Notes: a model not told the origin generated them from the letters alone. Numbered from the stretch's first letter, positions 13,681 to 23,022 are shown. The stretch is DNA of 44,346 nt from an uncultured Lachnospiraceae bacterium (GCA_947630855.1 CANRJF010000011.1:1-44346), one strand, 5' to 3'. Made by a program: numbers and translations.

Positions 13681-16356
13681 ATGATAATATTAAAGACGAA
13701 CCGGGAATTAGGTATGACCTTTGACCGTCTGCTTAAAACCATGGGGGTTCCGGTGGAATGGACAAAATATTTTGTGGTAATCGGAGATTATCTGATTATC
13801 CAGGGAAGGGTACGGTCTTTATTTTTTAATTTTGAGAGTAAGAAAGTAATCACAAATGTTGTTGACATTCCCATGGAAGGACAGGATATCATTGAGATTG
13901 AGGATGACAGTAAAGTCTGCAATGTGCTGAATCTTGTGCTGTATGCCTTCGGGAAGTGGGGAGTCATCAAGGGAATTAAGGTGGACAAGAATTATGCCCA
14001 GGTAAATTCCCTGTTTGAAAGTGTGCTGCATGAATTTCATGTGGAGCCTAATTACAGCCAGGATAATTTTCGCTTTTTCCGGGACGGGGTGCGCATCAAT
14101 TATGAAGATGTGGTAGCCTATGCCTTAGAATCCACGGAGGAAAAAATCGAGGAGGAGCCAGAGGAAGAGGAATCCCAGGGCCTTTGGTACAATCTGGTGT
14201 GGAAGAAAAAGATGGCTTCGTTTATTAAGACGGAAACTACTTTTGAACAGCGGCAGGCAAACAGGCTGGGGAACAATTTTTACATGGTGGGCTACCAGTG
14301 TCCAAAGTGTAAAGAAAATCTCCATATGGTAGTTTTTCCTGAGGGCAAGGAGTTTCGTATAGAGACGGAGGAGGGCAGGGTTCTTCTGGCAAGGGCATAT
14401 ACCTGTGAAAACTGCCATTGTTTTTATACGCCAAGGCCCAGGAAACTGATTATCGAAGGCGATGCCTATCTGATGGATTTTTTAAACGATACCCGTGCCT
14501 ATTGGGATTATGTGGAGCTGCTTGGCGATAAGGGAGACCGGGTTTCAAACTACAATTTTAACGAATTTGAAGATGGAGAGGGACGAAGTTTATCAGGAAG
14601 CGGAAAGGCAGCCATAGAGGAGCTTTGTGACAATATTGAAGATTTATCCAGGGAAGAATTATTCCGTTTGGAGAACATGATAGAAGAGGGATTTTACCCC
14701 CAGGAAAGCGTGAAGGCGCTGGAGGATACGGTTTTCTGGGAAAGCGGAAAGCGGAAAGGCAATCCCCTGCCGGAAAAGAAGCCTCCCGTACATTTGGAGG
14801 CAGAAAAGAAGGGGTATCTTAAAGAGAATGGGGACAAGGCAGAGAGGGAGGAAGAGGAAGGCAGTATAGCAGGAGAAGAGGAAGATAATTCTGTCAGGGG
14901 AAGCCAGGCGGCAGGAGAGGCGTCCCAGATGCTTAAGATGGAAGAGCAGGCGAAATCGGAACCGGAGATAAAGGTAAGTCCCACAGAACTTGCGGCGGTA
15001 AAGAGAAGGTATGAAGCTAAATTCGGCGTGCTGGACAGGCTGTCCATACCCCAGATGAGAGAACTGCGCTCCCAGCTTGAAAGCGAGAAAAAATTATCTC
15101 CCCAGGATAAAAAAGAATTTCTGGATAAACTGGATGCGAAAGAAAAAGAAAAACGGGTCGCATACATCCGCCAGAAGGCACAGGAGGGCAGCAACAGCAT
15201 TAATTACGGGCAGATAAAGAAGATTATAAAAGAGCTGGAGGAAGAAAATCTTCCGGCGGATTTGAAGGAAGAGCTTCTTACCCCTCTCTATGCAAAGAGG
15301 CAGGCCCAGGCGGAGGCGGAAGTTTCCAAGATTATGAGCAGTATGCCCAAAACATTAGACCGCAGCGGATATGAGAGTTTTAAAAAGAAACTTTCCCTTT
15401 ATCCCGAAGTGGATTTAAGCAAATATGAAGAAAAGTTAGAACAGGCAAGGGAGCAGGCGGAAAGCCATGAGATTGCATCTATGGTGAAGCGGGCAAGGAC
15501 AGGCAGCCGCCAGGATTTATCGGATTTGGCAGAGCGTCTGAACAACCATGGATTTTCCCAGGAACTTTTGGTTCCATACCTGGAAAAAATAAACAACAGG
15601 ATTCGCAGCATGGACGAGGAGGCAATTGATGAGATTTGCGGAAATCCCATGCAGATGTCGGAGGAAGAAGCCTTAGAGGCTTACAGGAAAATCCAGGAAG
15701 GGGTATTTTTGCCGGAGTTAAAAACCCATGCCCTGGAAATGTTGAAGAAACGTTTGGTGAAGATAAAAACAGATGAATGCGAACTTCTGGTGAAAAAACT
15801 GGAAAGCGCCATGACGGAAAGCATGAAAAATAATCCAAGGCATCATTTTTATCCTGCAAGAAAAGTCATGATGGAAGAGGCAACCGCCCAGGAGATGGAA
15901 GAAATCCAGTATGCCTTAGACACCTACGGGACAAACAGGGGCATGTTTGAATACCCCATTCTGGTGGTGGATACCTCCAGAAATGCTTCCGGCAAAGAGG
16001 GGATGATTTTAACACCGGAGCATCTGTTTTACCATACCATGATGAATGCTTATGATATTCCCATCGGGGATATTCAGGGAATTAAAACATCTACCGGATT
16101 GTTTAATTCCGGCATTACCATAGAGTTAAAAAATAATACAAAAGCCAAAATTCCCTATGCGGTGGACAAGCAGGAGTTAAAAGCCTGGGGAATCCTTCTG
16201 CGTGATTTTATTAAGTATCTGCAGGAGCGTCCGGACAGCAGGAAAGTAACGTATCTGGCAAAGGATAAGCATGAGACAATCTGCTGTTTCAGGTGCGGAT
16301 ACACATACAAGGGCGGCAATATCTGTCCAAAATGCGGTTATAAAATGAATCAGTAA
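13681..16356 (+). CDS. large hypothetical protein with two zinc ribbons and a C-terminal PH-like domain (891 aa)
   Basis: Unrecognised as a whole. A first zinc ribbon is CPKC (residues 207-210) with CENC (242-245). Residues about 370-430 are Glu-rich and probably disordered. Residues 440-760 are predominantly helical and charged, with repeated short 'KLSPQDKKEFLDKL / LPADLKEELLTPLY / FSQELLVPYLEKI' units that look like tandem helical repeats. The C-terminal part (about 780-860, MILTPEHLFYHTMMNAYDIP then GIKTSTGLFNSGITIEL) resembles a bacterial PH-like (YokE/bPH) beta fold. A second ribbon, CFRC (869-872) and CPKC (882-885), closes the protein. There is no signal peptide or membrane segment, so it is cytosolic. 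It is divergent from htpG and upstream of an acetyltransferase. Binding or scaffold roles are speculation. Confidence 0.7.
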   Translation: MIILKTNRELGMTFDRLLKTMGVPVEWTKYFVVIGDYLIIQGRVRSLFFNFESKKVITNVVDIPMEGQDIIEIEDDSKVCNVLNLVLYAFGKWGVIKGIKVDKNYAQVNSLFESVLHEFHVEPNYSQDNFRFFRDGVRINYEDVVAYALESTEEKIEEEPEEEESQGLWYNLVWKKKMASFIKTETTFEQRQANRLGNNFYMVGYQCPKCKENLHMVVFPEGKEFRIETEEGRVLLARAYTCENCHCFYTPRPRKLIIEGDAYLMDFLNDTRAYWDYVELLGDKGDRVSNYNFNEFEDGEGRSLSGSGKAAIEELCDNIEDLSREELFRLENMIEEGFYPQESVKALEDTVFWESGKRKGNPLPEKKPPVHLEAEKKGYLKENGDKAEREEEEGSIAGEEEDNSVRGSQAAGEASQMLKMEEQAKSEPEIKVSPTELAAVKRRYEAKFGVLDRLSIPQMRELRSQLESEKKLSPQDKKEFLDKLDAKEKEKRVAYIRQKAQEGSNSINYGQIKKIIKELEEENLPADLKEELLTPLYAKRQAQAEAEVSKIMSSMPKTLDRSGYESFKKKLSLYPEVDLSKYEEKLEQAREQAESHEIASMVKRARTGSRQDLSDLAERLNNHGFSQELLVPYLEKINNRIRSMDEEAIDEICGNPMQMSEEEALEAYRKIQEGVFLPELKTHALEMLKKRLVKIKTDECELLVKKLESAMTESMKNNPRHHFYPARKVMMEEATAQEMEEIQYALDTYGTNRGMFEYPILVVDTSRNASGKEGMILTPEHLFYHTMMNAYDIPIGDIQGIKTSTGLFNSGITIELKNNTKAKIPYAVDKQELKAWGILLRDFIKYLQERPDSRKVTYLAKDKHETICCFRCGYTYKGGNICPKCGYKMNQ

Positions 16357-16363
16357 AGGCAGA

Positions 16364-16381
16364 TGTATGCTCTGGAGTATA
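16364..16381 (+). repeat. solo right end of the dispersed palindromic repeat
   Basis: These 18 bases match the reverse complement of the terminal part of the copy at 44282-44346 exactly and the right ends of the other copies closely. The rest of the element is absent. It lies between two genes and supplies the upstream edge of the RBS of the next gene. Confidence 0.6.
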
Positions 16382-16393
16382 GGAGGAGTTTTT

Positions 16394-16930
16394 TTGGAAG
16401 ACATACGAAGTTTTGGGAACAGTGATTTGCAAAATGTAAAAGAACTTTTAAAGGACATATTTTTTCAAAAGGGAAAAGATACGGAATTTAATGAGTGGGA
16501 ATTAGCGGAGCGGGTCTTAGGGGACAGAGGGTTCAGGGAAAAGCTTTGCCTGGTGGCACAGTCAGGGGAAGAGATTGTGGGCTATTGTCTTTTGACAGAC
16601 GCTAAGATTGAGGACGAGGAGGGCCTTGCGTTAGGCCCTGTGGCAGTAAAAAAAGATTTTCAGGGACAGGGAATCGGCACAAGGCTTATTGAAACGGGGC
16701 TCCAAACAGCCAGGGAGGCAGGTTTTCCCTGGGTGGCGGTTTTGGGAGGAGAATTTTACCACCGTTTCGGATTCGAGTCGGCAGAGACATGGGGAGTATT
16801 TCTTCCCCGGGAGGAAAAGCGGGGAGAAATGTTGAAAATTTTGTTTTTTGATGCGGGTTCCCAGGGCTCAGCCCAGGGGGAACTTACGTATTGTGATTCA
16901 TTTTATGATAAATCAGGCAGATTATTATAG
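16394..16930 (+). CDS. GNAT-family N-acetyltransferase
   Basis: 178 aa from TTG 16394, preceded by AGGAGG at 16381-16386. An in-frame ATG at 16367 lies within the repeat end and upstream of the RBS, so it is not favoured. The acetyl-CoA-binding motif is seen in LGPVAVKKDFQGQGIGTRLI (Q/R-x-x-G-x-G), followed by GFPWVAVLGGEFYHRFGFE, the YhbS-type C-terminal strand. YhbS-like GNATs acetylate small molecules or protein N-termini; the substrate here is unknown. It stands alone between the zinc-ribbon gene and the EAL gene. Confidence 0.85.
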   Translation: MEDIRSFGNSDLQNVKELLKDIFFQKGKDTEFNEWELAERVLGDRGFREKLCLVAQSGEEIVGYCLLTDAKIEDEEGLALGPVAVKKDFQGQGIGTRLIETGLQTAREAGFPWVAVLGGEFYHRFGFESAETWGVFLPREEKRGEMLKILFFDAGSQGSAQGELTYCDSFYDKSGRLL

Positions 16931-16977
16931 TAAACACATTAAGTAAATGCAGGATAAAACAAGGCAGGGGACATCTT

Positions 16978-18891
16978 ATGCAGTACATTGTTCATTATGA
17001 TATTGCGGCATTTTTTGTAGTGGTGGCCGCAATGGTACATTTTTTTTATAAAAAAACTATCAGCACACGCCAGACAAGAATTTTTACCTTGTTAATCTGG
17101 GTGGCTTTTGTGTCCAATATATTTGATATTATTTCTATTTATACCATTGCCAATCCCCATGTTCTGCCTTTGTGGATGCATTATGTTGTCAATGAAATTT
17201 ATCTCATTACATTTAATGCCACGGCGGCAGTATATTATGCCTATATAATTATGGCCACGAAAGGCAGGGCGCCTTTAAGCAGGTTTGAGCAGGCAAGGAT
17301 TATTCTGCCTATATCCATTGATATTTTACTGGTGGCATCCACACCTTTTACCCATGCGGTATTTTATTTTGACGGGGAGATGAATTATATACACGGCGGC
17401 ATGTTTATGGTTCTCTATGCATTTGCCCTGTTCTATGTATTAGCGTCTCTGATACATTCTATAAGGTTTCAGAAGAAGATGACGCTTTTACAGAATGCCA
17501 CCGTATATTTTTATACGATTTCCAGTTTTGCCGCGGTGATTGTCCAGATATATGTATCAAATCTTTTGGTTGCCCAGTTTGCCGTTGCCATATCGGTGCT
17601 GCTCATCTATCTGTCTATGGAAAATCCTGCGGATTACGGGGATAAAATGCTTGGTACATATAATCTTCTGGCATTTAATGAAGTAGTCTGCGCTAATATG
17701 GAAGCCGATAAGCATTTCCGCATTGCGGGGATTCAAATTGCAGGGATGCGTTACATTGGTGAGATGTTAGGCGCTGACAGCCAGTTGCAGATGGTAAAAG
17801 AGATTGCCCAGTTTCTTGTCCAGACAGTGGGAAATAAGCGGGTATTTGCACTTTCGGAAAACAGGTTTGCCATCGTGGGAAAAAGGCGGGGGCTTGACTG
17901 GGATAAATTAGTGGAAAGCATTCAAAACAGATTCCAGAAGCCTTTTTTTTCCCAGGGGGTGGAAATTTCCCTGACAGCGCCTATGTGCATTATCGACTTG
18001 CCGGATAATGCGGAAAAAATAGAAGATGTAATAGATATTTTCAACTATTGTTTTGAAGAGGAAACTACGGGAAGCTGGGGGGAAGTGGTCTACGCCGGAA
18101 AAGATATTTTAGAGAAGGGAAAGCGGGAGAACCGGATTCTGCAGATTATCAACCAGGCAATCAGGGAGCATTATTTTAGCGTGTATTATCAGCCCATTTA
18201 TTCCGTGGAAAAACAGCAGTTTACCTCGGCGGAGGCTCTGCTTCGCCTTTCCTACAAAGATATGGGGTTTATCAGCCCGGAAGAATTTATTCCCATAGCG
18301 GAGAAAAACGGGCTGATACTGGAAATAGGGGATTATGTATTTCGTGAAGTGTGCCGTTTTATCACGGAACATAAACTGTGGGAAATGGGAATTGAGACGG
18401 TACATATTAATTTGTCGGTAATAGAATGTATGCAGGAGAAGCTTCACGAGCGTCTTGTACGTGTGATGGATGAGTATCACCTGGATTATTCCCATGTGCA
18501 TCTGGAGATAACGGAGACGGCGGCAGTGGTATCGGAGGATACTCTGTGGTCGAATATGCAAAGCCTGATTGACAAAGGCGTGGCTTTTGCCCTGGACGAT
18601 TACGGGACAGGTTTTTCAAATATTATGGCGGTGATTAAATATCCCTTCCGTACCATAAAGCTGGATAAATCCATGGTTTGGGATTCCATGAAAAGTGAAA
18701 AAGCCATGACGGTGTTAAAGCACAGTATTTCCATGATTAAGGACATGAACATGGAAGTGATTGCGGAAGGCGTGGAAGAGTTAGAGCAGGCGGAAATCTT
18801 AGCCTCCATGGGGTGTGATTTTTTCCAGGGATATTATTATTCCAAACCGGTGGAAGGCAGTGAATTTATAAAAAAGGTAATGGCACAATGA
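16978..18891 (+). CDS. membrane-bound EAL-domain protein with degenerate GGDEF (c-di-GMP phosphodiesterase)
   Basis: 637 aa. About seven hydrophobic segments occupy residues 1-215. A GGDEF-like domain follows but the signature is SENRFAIVGK instead of GGDEF, so cyclase activity is lost. The EAL domain (about 395-635) is well preserved: EALLRL near residue 419, HINLSV, EITETAAV, ALDDYGTGFSN (near 540, the metal-binding DD), IKLDKS and VIAEGVE. It should hydrolyse cyclic di-GMP, with the degenerate domain perhaps a GTP sensor. RBS is GGCAGGGG before ATG 16978. The stop overlaps the start of the next gene by 4 bases, indicating coupled expression. Confidence 0.9.
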   Translation: MQYIVHYDIAAFFVVVAAMVHFFYKKTISTRQTRIFTLLIWVAFVSNIFDIISIYTIANPHVLPLWMHYVVNEIYLITFNATAAVYYAYIIMATKGRAPLSRFEQARIILPISIDILLVASTPFTHAVFYFDGEMNYIHGGMFMVLYAFALFYVLASLIHSIRFQKKMTLLQNATVYFYTISSFAAVIVQIYVSNLLVAQFAVAISVLLIYLSMENPADYGDKMLGTYNLLAFNEVVCANMEADKHFRIAGIQIAGMRYIGEMLGADSQLQMVKEIAQFLVQTVGNKRVFALSENRFAIVGKRRGLDWDKLVESIQNRFQKPFFSQGVEISLTAPMCIIDLPDNAEKIEDVIDIFNYCFEEETTGSWGEVVYAGKDILEKGKRENRILQIINQAIREHYFSVYYQPIYSVEKQQFTSAEALLRLSYKDMGFISPEEFIPIAEKNGLILEIGDYVFREVCRFITEHKLWEMGIETVHINLSVIECMQEKLHERLVRVMDEYHLDYSHVHLEITETAAVVSEDTLWSNMQSLIDKGVAFALDDYGTGFSNIMAVIKYPFRTIKLDKSMVWDSMKSEKAMTVLKHSISMIKDMNMEVIAEGVEELEQAEILASMGCDFFQGYYYSKPVEGSEFIKKVMAQ

Positions 18892-19997
18892 GAAAAATGA
18901 AAATCAGACACAGAATTTTAACAGGCATTTTTTTATTTACCGGGGTGGTTTATGCTCTGGCGTGGTTTTTCCCAAAGGCGGTAGATTTTTACCGCCTTTT
19001 TCTGTTTCCAATAAGTACCAATACCCTGGCAAGGTTTATGTCATTGTTTCCTTTTTCCGTGGGGGAATTTCTGATTATAGCAGGTATAGGGGTTGTGGTT
19101 CTTGCAGTGTTTATCGGCATTGCCGCTGTTTTTATAAAAGGGAAATTCAGAAAATTTGTCTGCCGTTACCTGGAATTTATGGTATGGGTTTTGGCATGGG
19201 TGGCGGTGACGGAGACTTTTGGGTGTTTTGTGCTCTATCATGCCACTACATTGGAGGACTCTTATTTTCAGGGGGAAGAGATAGACCAGGAAACTTTGAT
19301 TTCCCTGTATGAATATCTGGCCACCCAGGCAAATGAACTTTCCCTTTCTTTTAAAGAAAGAGACAAAGAGGAGGGTTATCCGGTGTATGAGGGGGACGTG
19401 GCGCTCTCATGCAGGGAGGCAATGCAGGCATTAGGGGAGGAATATCCTTTTTTAAAAGGATATTATCCAAGGGCAAAGGCAATAGCAAACTCGGATTTTA
19501 TGAGCCAGCAGTACCTGGAGGGAATTTATTTTCCCTTCACCTTAGAGGCAAATTACAATACCACAATGTATCCTGTAAATACACCCTCTGCCATCTGCCA
19601 TGAATTAAGCCATTTAAAAGGGGTTATTTTGGAGGATGAAGCAAACTTTTTCGGTTTTCTGGCATGTATAAAGTCACAGGATGCGTATTTGCAGTACAGC
19701 GGTTATTTAAGCGTACTCGGTTATGTGGGCAGGGAAGTGAAAAAAACGGTGCCAGAGGAAATAAGGCAGACAATGACCCAGCCCAACAGCCAGGTGCAGA
19801 AGGATTCCGTATTTCTCACAGAGGATTCCTGGGAAAAGGTGGAGAGTAAGGCAGTGATTGAAACGGAGGTGGTAAATCAGGCGACAGATGCGTTTTTAGA
19901 CGGTACGCTAAAGAGTAACGGAATACAGGACGGCATGGTAAGTTACAGCCGGGTGGTACGTATTTTGGGAAAGTGGTATCGGAAAAATTATATGTAG
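18888..19997 (+). CDS. DUF3810-like membrane metalloprotease-type protein
   Basis: 369 aa. Three hydrophobic segments lie in the first 125 residues or so. An extracytoplasmic part then contains ICHELSHLKGVILEDEANF (HELSH with a downstream Glu), a gluzincin-like zinc site, as in the DUF3810 family. The family is known only by its conserved HExxH and membrane anchor; proteolysis is inferred. The ATG overlaps the EAL gene stop (ATGA), so the two are probably one transcriptional and functional unit. The next gene is ispF, 84 bases downstream. Confidence 0.75.
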   Translation: MRKMKIRHRILTGIFLFTGVVYALAWFFPKAVDFYRLFLFPISTNTLARFMSLFPFSVGEFLIIAGIGVVVLAVFIGIAAVFIKGKFRKFVCRYLEFMVWVLAWVAVTETFGCFVLYHATTLEDSYFQGEEIDQETLISLYEYLATQANELSLSFKERDKEEGYPVYEGDVALSCREAMQALGEEYPFLKGYYPRAKAIANSDFMSQQYLEGIYFPFTLEANYNTTMYPVNTPSAICHELSHLKGVILEDEANFFGFLACIKSQDAYLQYSGYLSVLGYVGREVKKTVPEEIRQTMTQPNSQVQKDSVFLTEDSWEKVESKAVIETEVVNQATDAFLDGTLKSNGIQDGMVSYSRVVRILGKWYRKNYM

Positions 19998-20081
19998 TTT
20001 TCAAAATTACTGCGGTGCATAATCTTGTGGAAGAACTTGTCCAGGGATTCCCGGGGTAAAAAAATTTTGGAGGAAAATAAT

Positions 20082-20612
20082 ATGCGGGTTGGTTTAGGAT
20101 ATGATGTACACAGGTTGGTGAAAGAGCGGAAATTAATTTTAGGGGGAGTGGAAATTCCCCATAACCTTGGGCTTTTGGGGCACTCGGATGCGGATGTTCT
20201 GCTCCATGCCATTATGGATGCTTTGCTTGGGGCAGCGGCATTGGGGGATATCGGCAGGCATTTTCCGGATACGGATGAAGCTTACCGGGGGATTTCCAGC
20301 ATGAAGCTTTTAAAGCATGTGGGAGGCCTTATTGAAAAAGAGGGATATATCATTGAAAATATTGACGCTACGGTGATAGCCCAGAAACCGAAACTTAGTC
20401 CTTATATCGATAAGATGGAGGAAAATATTGCAAAGGTGTTAAAATTGCAGAAGAACCAGGTGAATATTAAGGCAACTACCGAGGAAGGGCTGGGATTTAC
20501 CGGAAGTGAAGAGGGAATTTCCGCCCAGGCAATCTGCTCATTAACCGGATTTTATGAGAACAGCGTTATGGTATCCGATAGCGGCGGGTGCCCCGGATGC
20601 GGGAGAAATTAA
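20082..20612 (+). CDS. ispF: 2-C-methyl-D-erythritol 2,4-cyclodiphosphate synthase
   Basis: 176 aa from ATG 20082 (RBS GGAGGAAAATAAT); an in-frame ATG at 20025 lacks an RBS. It converts CDP-methylerythritol phosphate to the cyclodiphosphate in the MEP isoprenoid pathway. Motifs: GLGYDVHRL with the metal ligands Asp and His, [30 protein letters not shown], and [20 protein letters not shown]. The core ends at about residue 158. The remaining 18 residues or so, including GGCPGCGRN, are an unusual tail carrying a Cys-x-x-Cys motif. The gene is followed after 14 bases by thiE. Confidence 0.97.
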   Translation: MRVGLGYDVHRLVKERKLILGGVEIPHNLGLLGHSDADVLLHAIMDALLGAAALGDIGRHFPDTDEAYRGISSMKLLKHVGGLIEKEGYIIENIDATVIAQKPKLSPYIDKMEENIAKVLKLQKNQVNIKATTEEGLGFTGSEEGISAQAICSLTGFYENSVMVSDSGGCPGCGRN

Positions 20613-20626
20613 GGAGGGAGCGTCAG

Positions 20627-21265
20627 ATGAACTGCAGAAAAGAACAATTATTGCTTTATGCCGTGACAGACAGAAGCTGGCTTAAGGGGGAAACTTTGTA
20701 CAGCAGGATTGAAGAAGCGTTAAAAGGGGGCGTCACGTTTTTACAGTTGCGGGAAAAGCATCTGTCCGAAGATGAATTTTTAAAAGAAGCCATAGAGGTT
20801 AAAAAGCTTTGTGCATCTTACCATGTTCCCCTTATTATCAATGATAATGTGAAGATAGCCCAAAAATCCGGCGCAGACGGCGTCCATGTGGGGGCGTGTG
20901 ATATGGATATAGGGGAGGCAAGGAAGATTTTAGGAAAAGATAAAATAATCGGAGCTTCGGCAAGGACTGTGGAGCAGGCAAAGGCGGCCCAGGCAGCCGG
21001 AGCGGATTATTTAGGATGCGGCGCCGTGTTTCCCACGGGGACAAAAGGTGATGCAAAACCTTTAGACCATGAAGTTTTAAAGGAGATTTGTGATTCTGTG
21101 GAAATTCCCGTTGTTGCCATCGGCGGCATTACAAAAGAAAATGTAAGGCAGCTAAAAGGATGTAAAATCAATGGAATTGCGGTGGTAAGCGGCATATTTG
21201 CCCAGGATGATATCAGGGCGGCAGCAGAAGAGTTAAAAAGGATTTGGAAACAGCAAGAGGAGTAA
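20627..21265 (+). CDS. thiE: thiamine phosphate synthase
   Basis: 212 aa from ATG 20627, directly after AAGGAGGG; an upstream ATG at 20588 would overlap ispF. It joins HMP-pyrophosphate and the carboxylated thiazole phosphate into thiamine monophosphate. Motifs: TFLQLREKHLSEDEF (the Gln-x-Arg-x-Lys diphosphate site), PLIINDNVKIA, ADGVHVGACDMDI, IIGASARTVEQA, YLGCGAVFPTGTKGDA and PVVAIGGITKENV. All key positions are present, so this is the active ThiE. The TenI-like paralogue at 29.8 kb is not. It is separated from the other thiamine genes by about 5.5 kb of accessory genes. Confidence 0.95.
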   Translation: MNCRKEQLLLYAVTDRSWLKGETLYSRIEEALKGGVTFLQLREKHLSEDEFLKEAIEVKKLCASYHVPLIINDNVKIAQKSGADGVHVGACDMDIGEARKILGKDKIIGASARTVEQAKAAQAAGADYLGCGAVFPTGTKGDAKPLDHEVLKEICDSVEIPVVAIGGITKENVRQLKGCKINGIAVVSGIFAQDDIRAAAEELKRIWKQQEE

Positions 21266-21270
21266 AGCCT

Positions 21271-23022
21271 ATGTATACAACATTTGAGAAAAAAACAGGT
21301 AAAAATAAAACAGGCATACCAGACAGTATGAAGTCTCGGTTTGAAGCATCATCGGGTTTTTCATTTGATGATGTCAGAATTCATTATAATTCCCCCAAGC
21401 CTGGAGATATGGGTGCGCTTGCATATACAAGGGGCAGCCAGGTCTACATTGCTCCGGGAGAGGAAAAACATCTTCCGCATGAGCTGGGGCATGTGGTGCA
21501 GCAAAAGAGAGGGATTGTACCAGCCACGGTGCACGTAAATGGGCTGGGAGTCAATGACAGCCTTTTTATGGAGCGGCAGGCAGATAAAATTAGCAGCATA
21601 GCTCTTAGTTATAATGGCGGATTAAAAAAGGATGATGATTGTACTACTGGCATGAATGGGAAAACCATACAGTGCAGGACTGAAATTAAATATGGCAGTG
21701 CAAAAAAAATATCCTATTACTACTACGATGATGACCGTGTTGAGATTCGGGAGGATACGGTAGGCACAGAAGCACATGTACGGCTTGACCCTTTAGACCC
21801 GGTAAAAGGAAGCAAAGTAGGAAGCGGAACAGGAATTTATAAAGATTATGGATTGGTACAGGGACATCTTTTAAATGCAGATTTGGGAGGAAGGGCAATT
21901 AACCAAAATCTGTTTCCACTTACGTATGAGGCAAATAAGAATCATAGCGGAATAGAAGGGGAAGTAAAAACACTATACAGAAAATTATCCCCTTCCCAAT
22001 ATATTTCTTATCATATTCGGGCATATTTGAGTAAAGACCAATTTATTGACAAGAATGATTATATAAATAACAGCATTATTTTTTGCAGTATTAAAAAAGA
22101 GGAAGATGGGCAGGAAAATACGCTTGCAAATGAATTTCCCATTGAAAATTATAATAGCGGCAGCCTGATAGTGCCGGGAACCAATAGCAGTGAAAACCGC
22201 CTGAAAAATGAAAACCAGACAGAGGAATTTACAGAGTATGATGGATATAGCCTGATAAATTATAAAAGTCCTATACAAATTAAATATAGGCATATGGGAA
22301 GAGAATATACGGATATGGTAAGCGGGGGAATGGAAGCATACCTTAATCCGAGGTCTATTGGCACTTTAAAAGGGACGGGGGTTGCAGCAAAGGAAGGAAT
22401 CTATAATCGTTATGATTTGGTACAGGGACATATGTTAAATGCAGATCTTGGAGGGAGGGCGGTGAACCAGAATCTGTTTCCAATGTCGGTTGAGCTGAAT
22501 AACCATCATGCCGGCATAGAGAATCAGGTGAAAAAATTGTATACAGATTTTGCAACTGGGGGAAATTATGGCGAACAGAATTCTATTTTGTATAGCGTTA
22601 CTCCGTTTTTGGAAAAAAGAGAGTTTAAATCCAATGTAGATTTCCTGCAGCATACAGGAATCTGCTGCCAGCTTGATACGCCTGACGGACAAAGGAGAAG
22701 CATAGTGCTGGACAATCCGCCGCCTTCAACAAACAGAGTAAGGCTGCCAGGCGCCGTGTTTGGGGAGAAAGGCGGAAGAGATTTTGCGGGAAATGTTAAA
22801 CAATGGATAGAGCTTATTTTTTCAAAGTACCCGGATAAAGAGTCACAATACGCTTATATTGAACGACATTTTTCCACAAGTACTACGAATGCAGAGCTTA
22901 TGCGTAAACAATATTTTACAAATCTGGTGGAGCTGTATAATATGGATGATGCTGATTTAGTGAACTTATTGACGCAAAATAGAATATTTAGTGATAACAT
23001 CACGGAAAAATTTCCTGCATAA
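21271..23022 (+). CDS. DUF4157 (eCIS core) metalloprotease-like protein with two tandem nuclease-like domains
   Basis: 583 aa from ATG 21271 (GAGGAG 8 bases upstream); an ATG at 21244 inside thiE is rejected. Residues 20-105 are a DUF4157 domain: FDDVRIHYN, AYTRGSQVYIAPGEE, HELGH (70-74) and a downstream ERQAD (101-105), giving a His-Glu-x-x-His plus Glu zinc site. Two copies of a nuclease-like module follow. The first has VQGHLLNADLGG (196-207) with NQNLFPLT; the second has VQGHMLNADLGG (384-395) with NQNLFPMS. Each continues with an Asn-rich segment and an IE-x-x-VK-x-LY helix. Gly-His-Leu...Gly-Gly...Asn-Leu-x-Pro resembles the DNA/RNA non-specific endonuclease (Endonuclea_NS_2) signature of polymorphic toxins. 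The last 100 residues are helical and unassigned. DUF4157 proteins are associated with contractile injection systems as putative effectors or processing factors. No immunity gene is recognised. Confidence 0.8.
   Translation: MYTTFEKKTGKNKTGIPDSMKSRFEASSGFSFDDVRIHYNSPKPGDMGALAYTRGSQVYIAPGEEKHLPHELGHVVQQKRGIVPATVHVNGLGVNDSLFMERQADKISSIALSYNGGLKKDDDCTTGMNGKTIQCRTEIKYGSAKKISYYYYDDDRVEIREDTVGTEAHVRLDPLDPVKGSKVGSGTGIYKDYGLVQGHLLNADLGGRAINQNLFPLTYEANKNHSGIEGEVKTLYRKLSPSQYISYHIRAYLSKDQFIDKNDYINNSIIFCSIKKEEDGQENTLANEFPIENYNSGSLIVPGTNSSENRLKNENQTEEFTEYDGYSLINYKSPIQIKYRHMGREYTDMVSGGMEAYLNPRSIGTLKGTGVAAKEGIYNRYDLVQGHMLNADLGGRAVNQNLFPMSVELNNHHAGIENQVKKLYTDFATGGNYGEQNSILYSVTPFLEKREFKSNVDFLQHTGICCQLDTPDGQRRSIVLDNPPPSTNRVRLPGAVFGEKGGRDFAGNVKQWIELIFSKYPDKESQYAYIERHFSTSTTNAELMRKQYFTNLVELYNMDDADLVNLLTQNRIFSDNITEKFPA

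Noticed and set aside
16367-16393. ATG start for the GNAT protein
   Set aside because: It lies inside the repeat end and upstream of the AGGAGG; the TTG at 16394 is correctly spaced.
21244-21270. Upstream ATG for the DUF4157 protein inside thiE
   Set aside because: The ATG at 21271 has a well-spaced GAGGAG; the upstream start overlaps thiE and adds nine unrelated residues.
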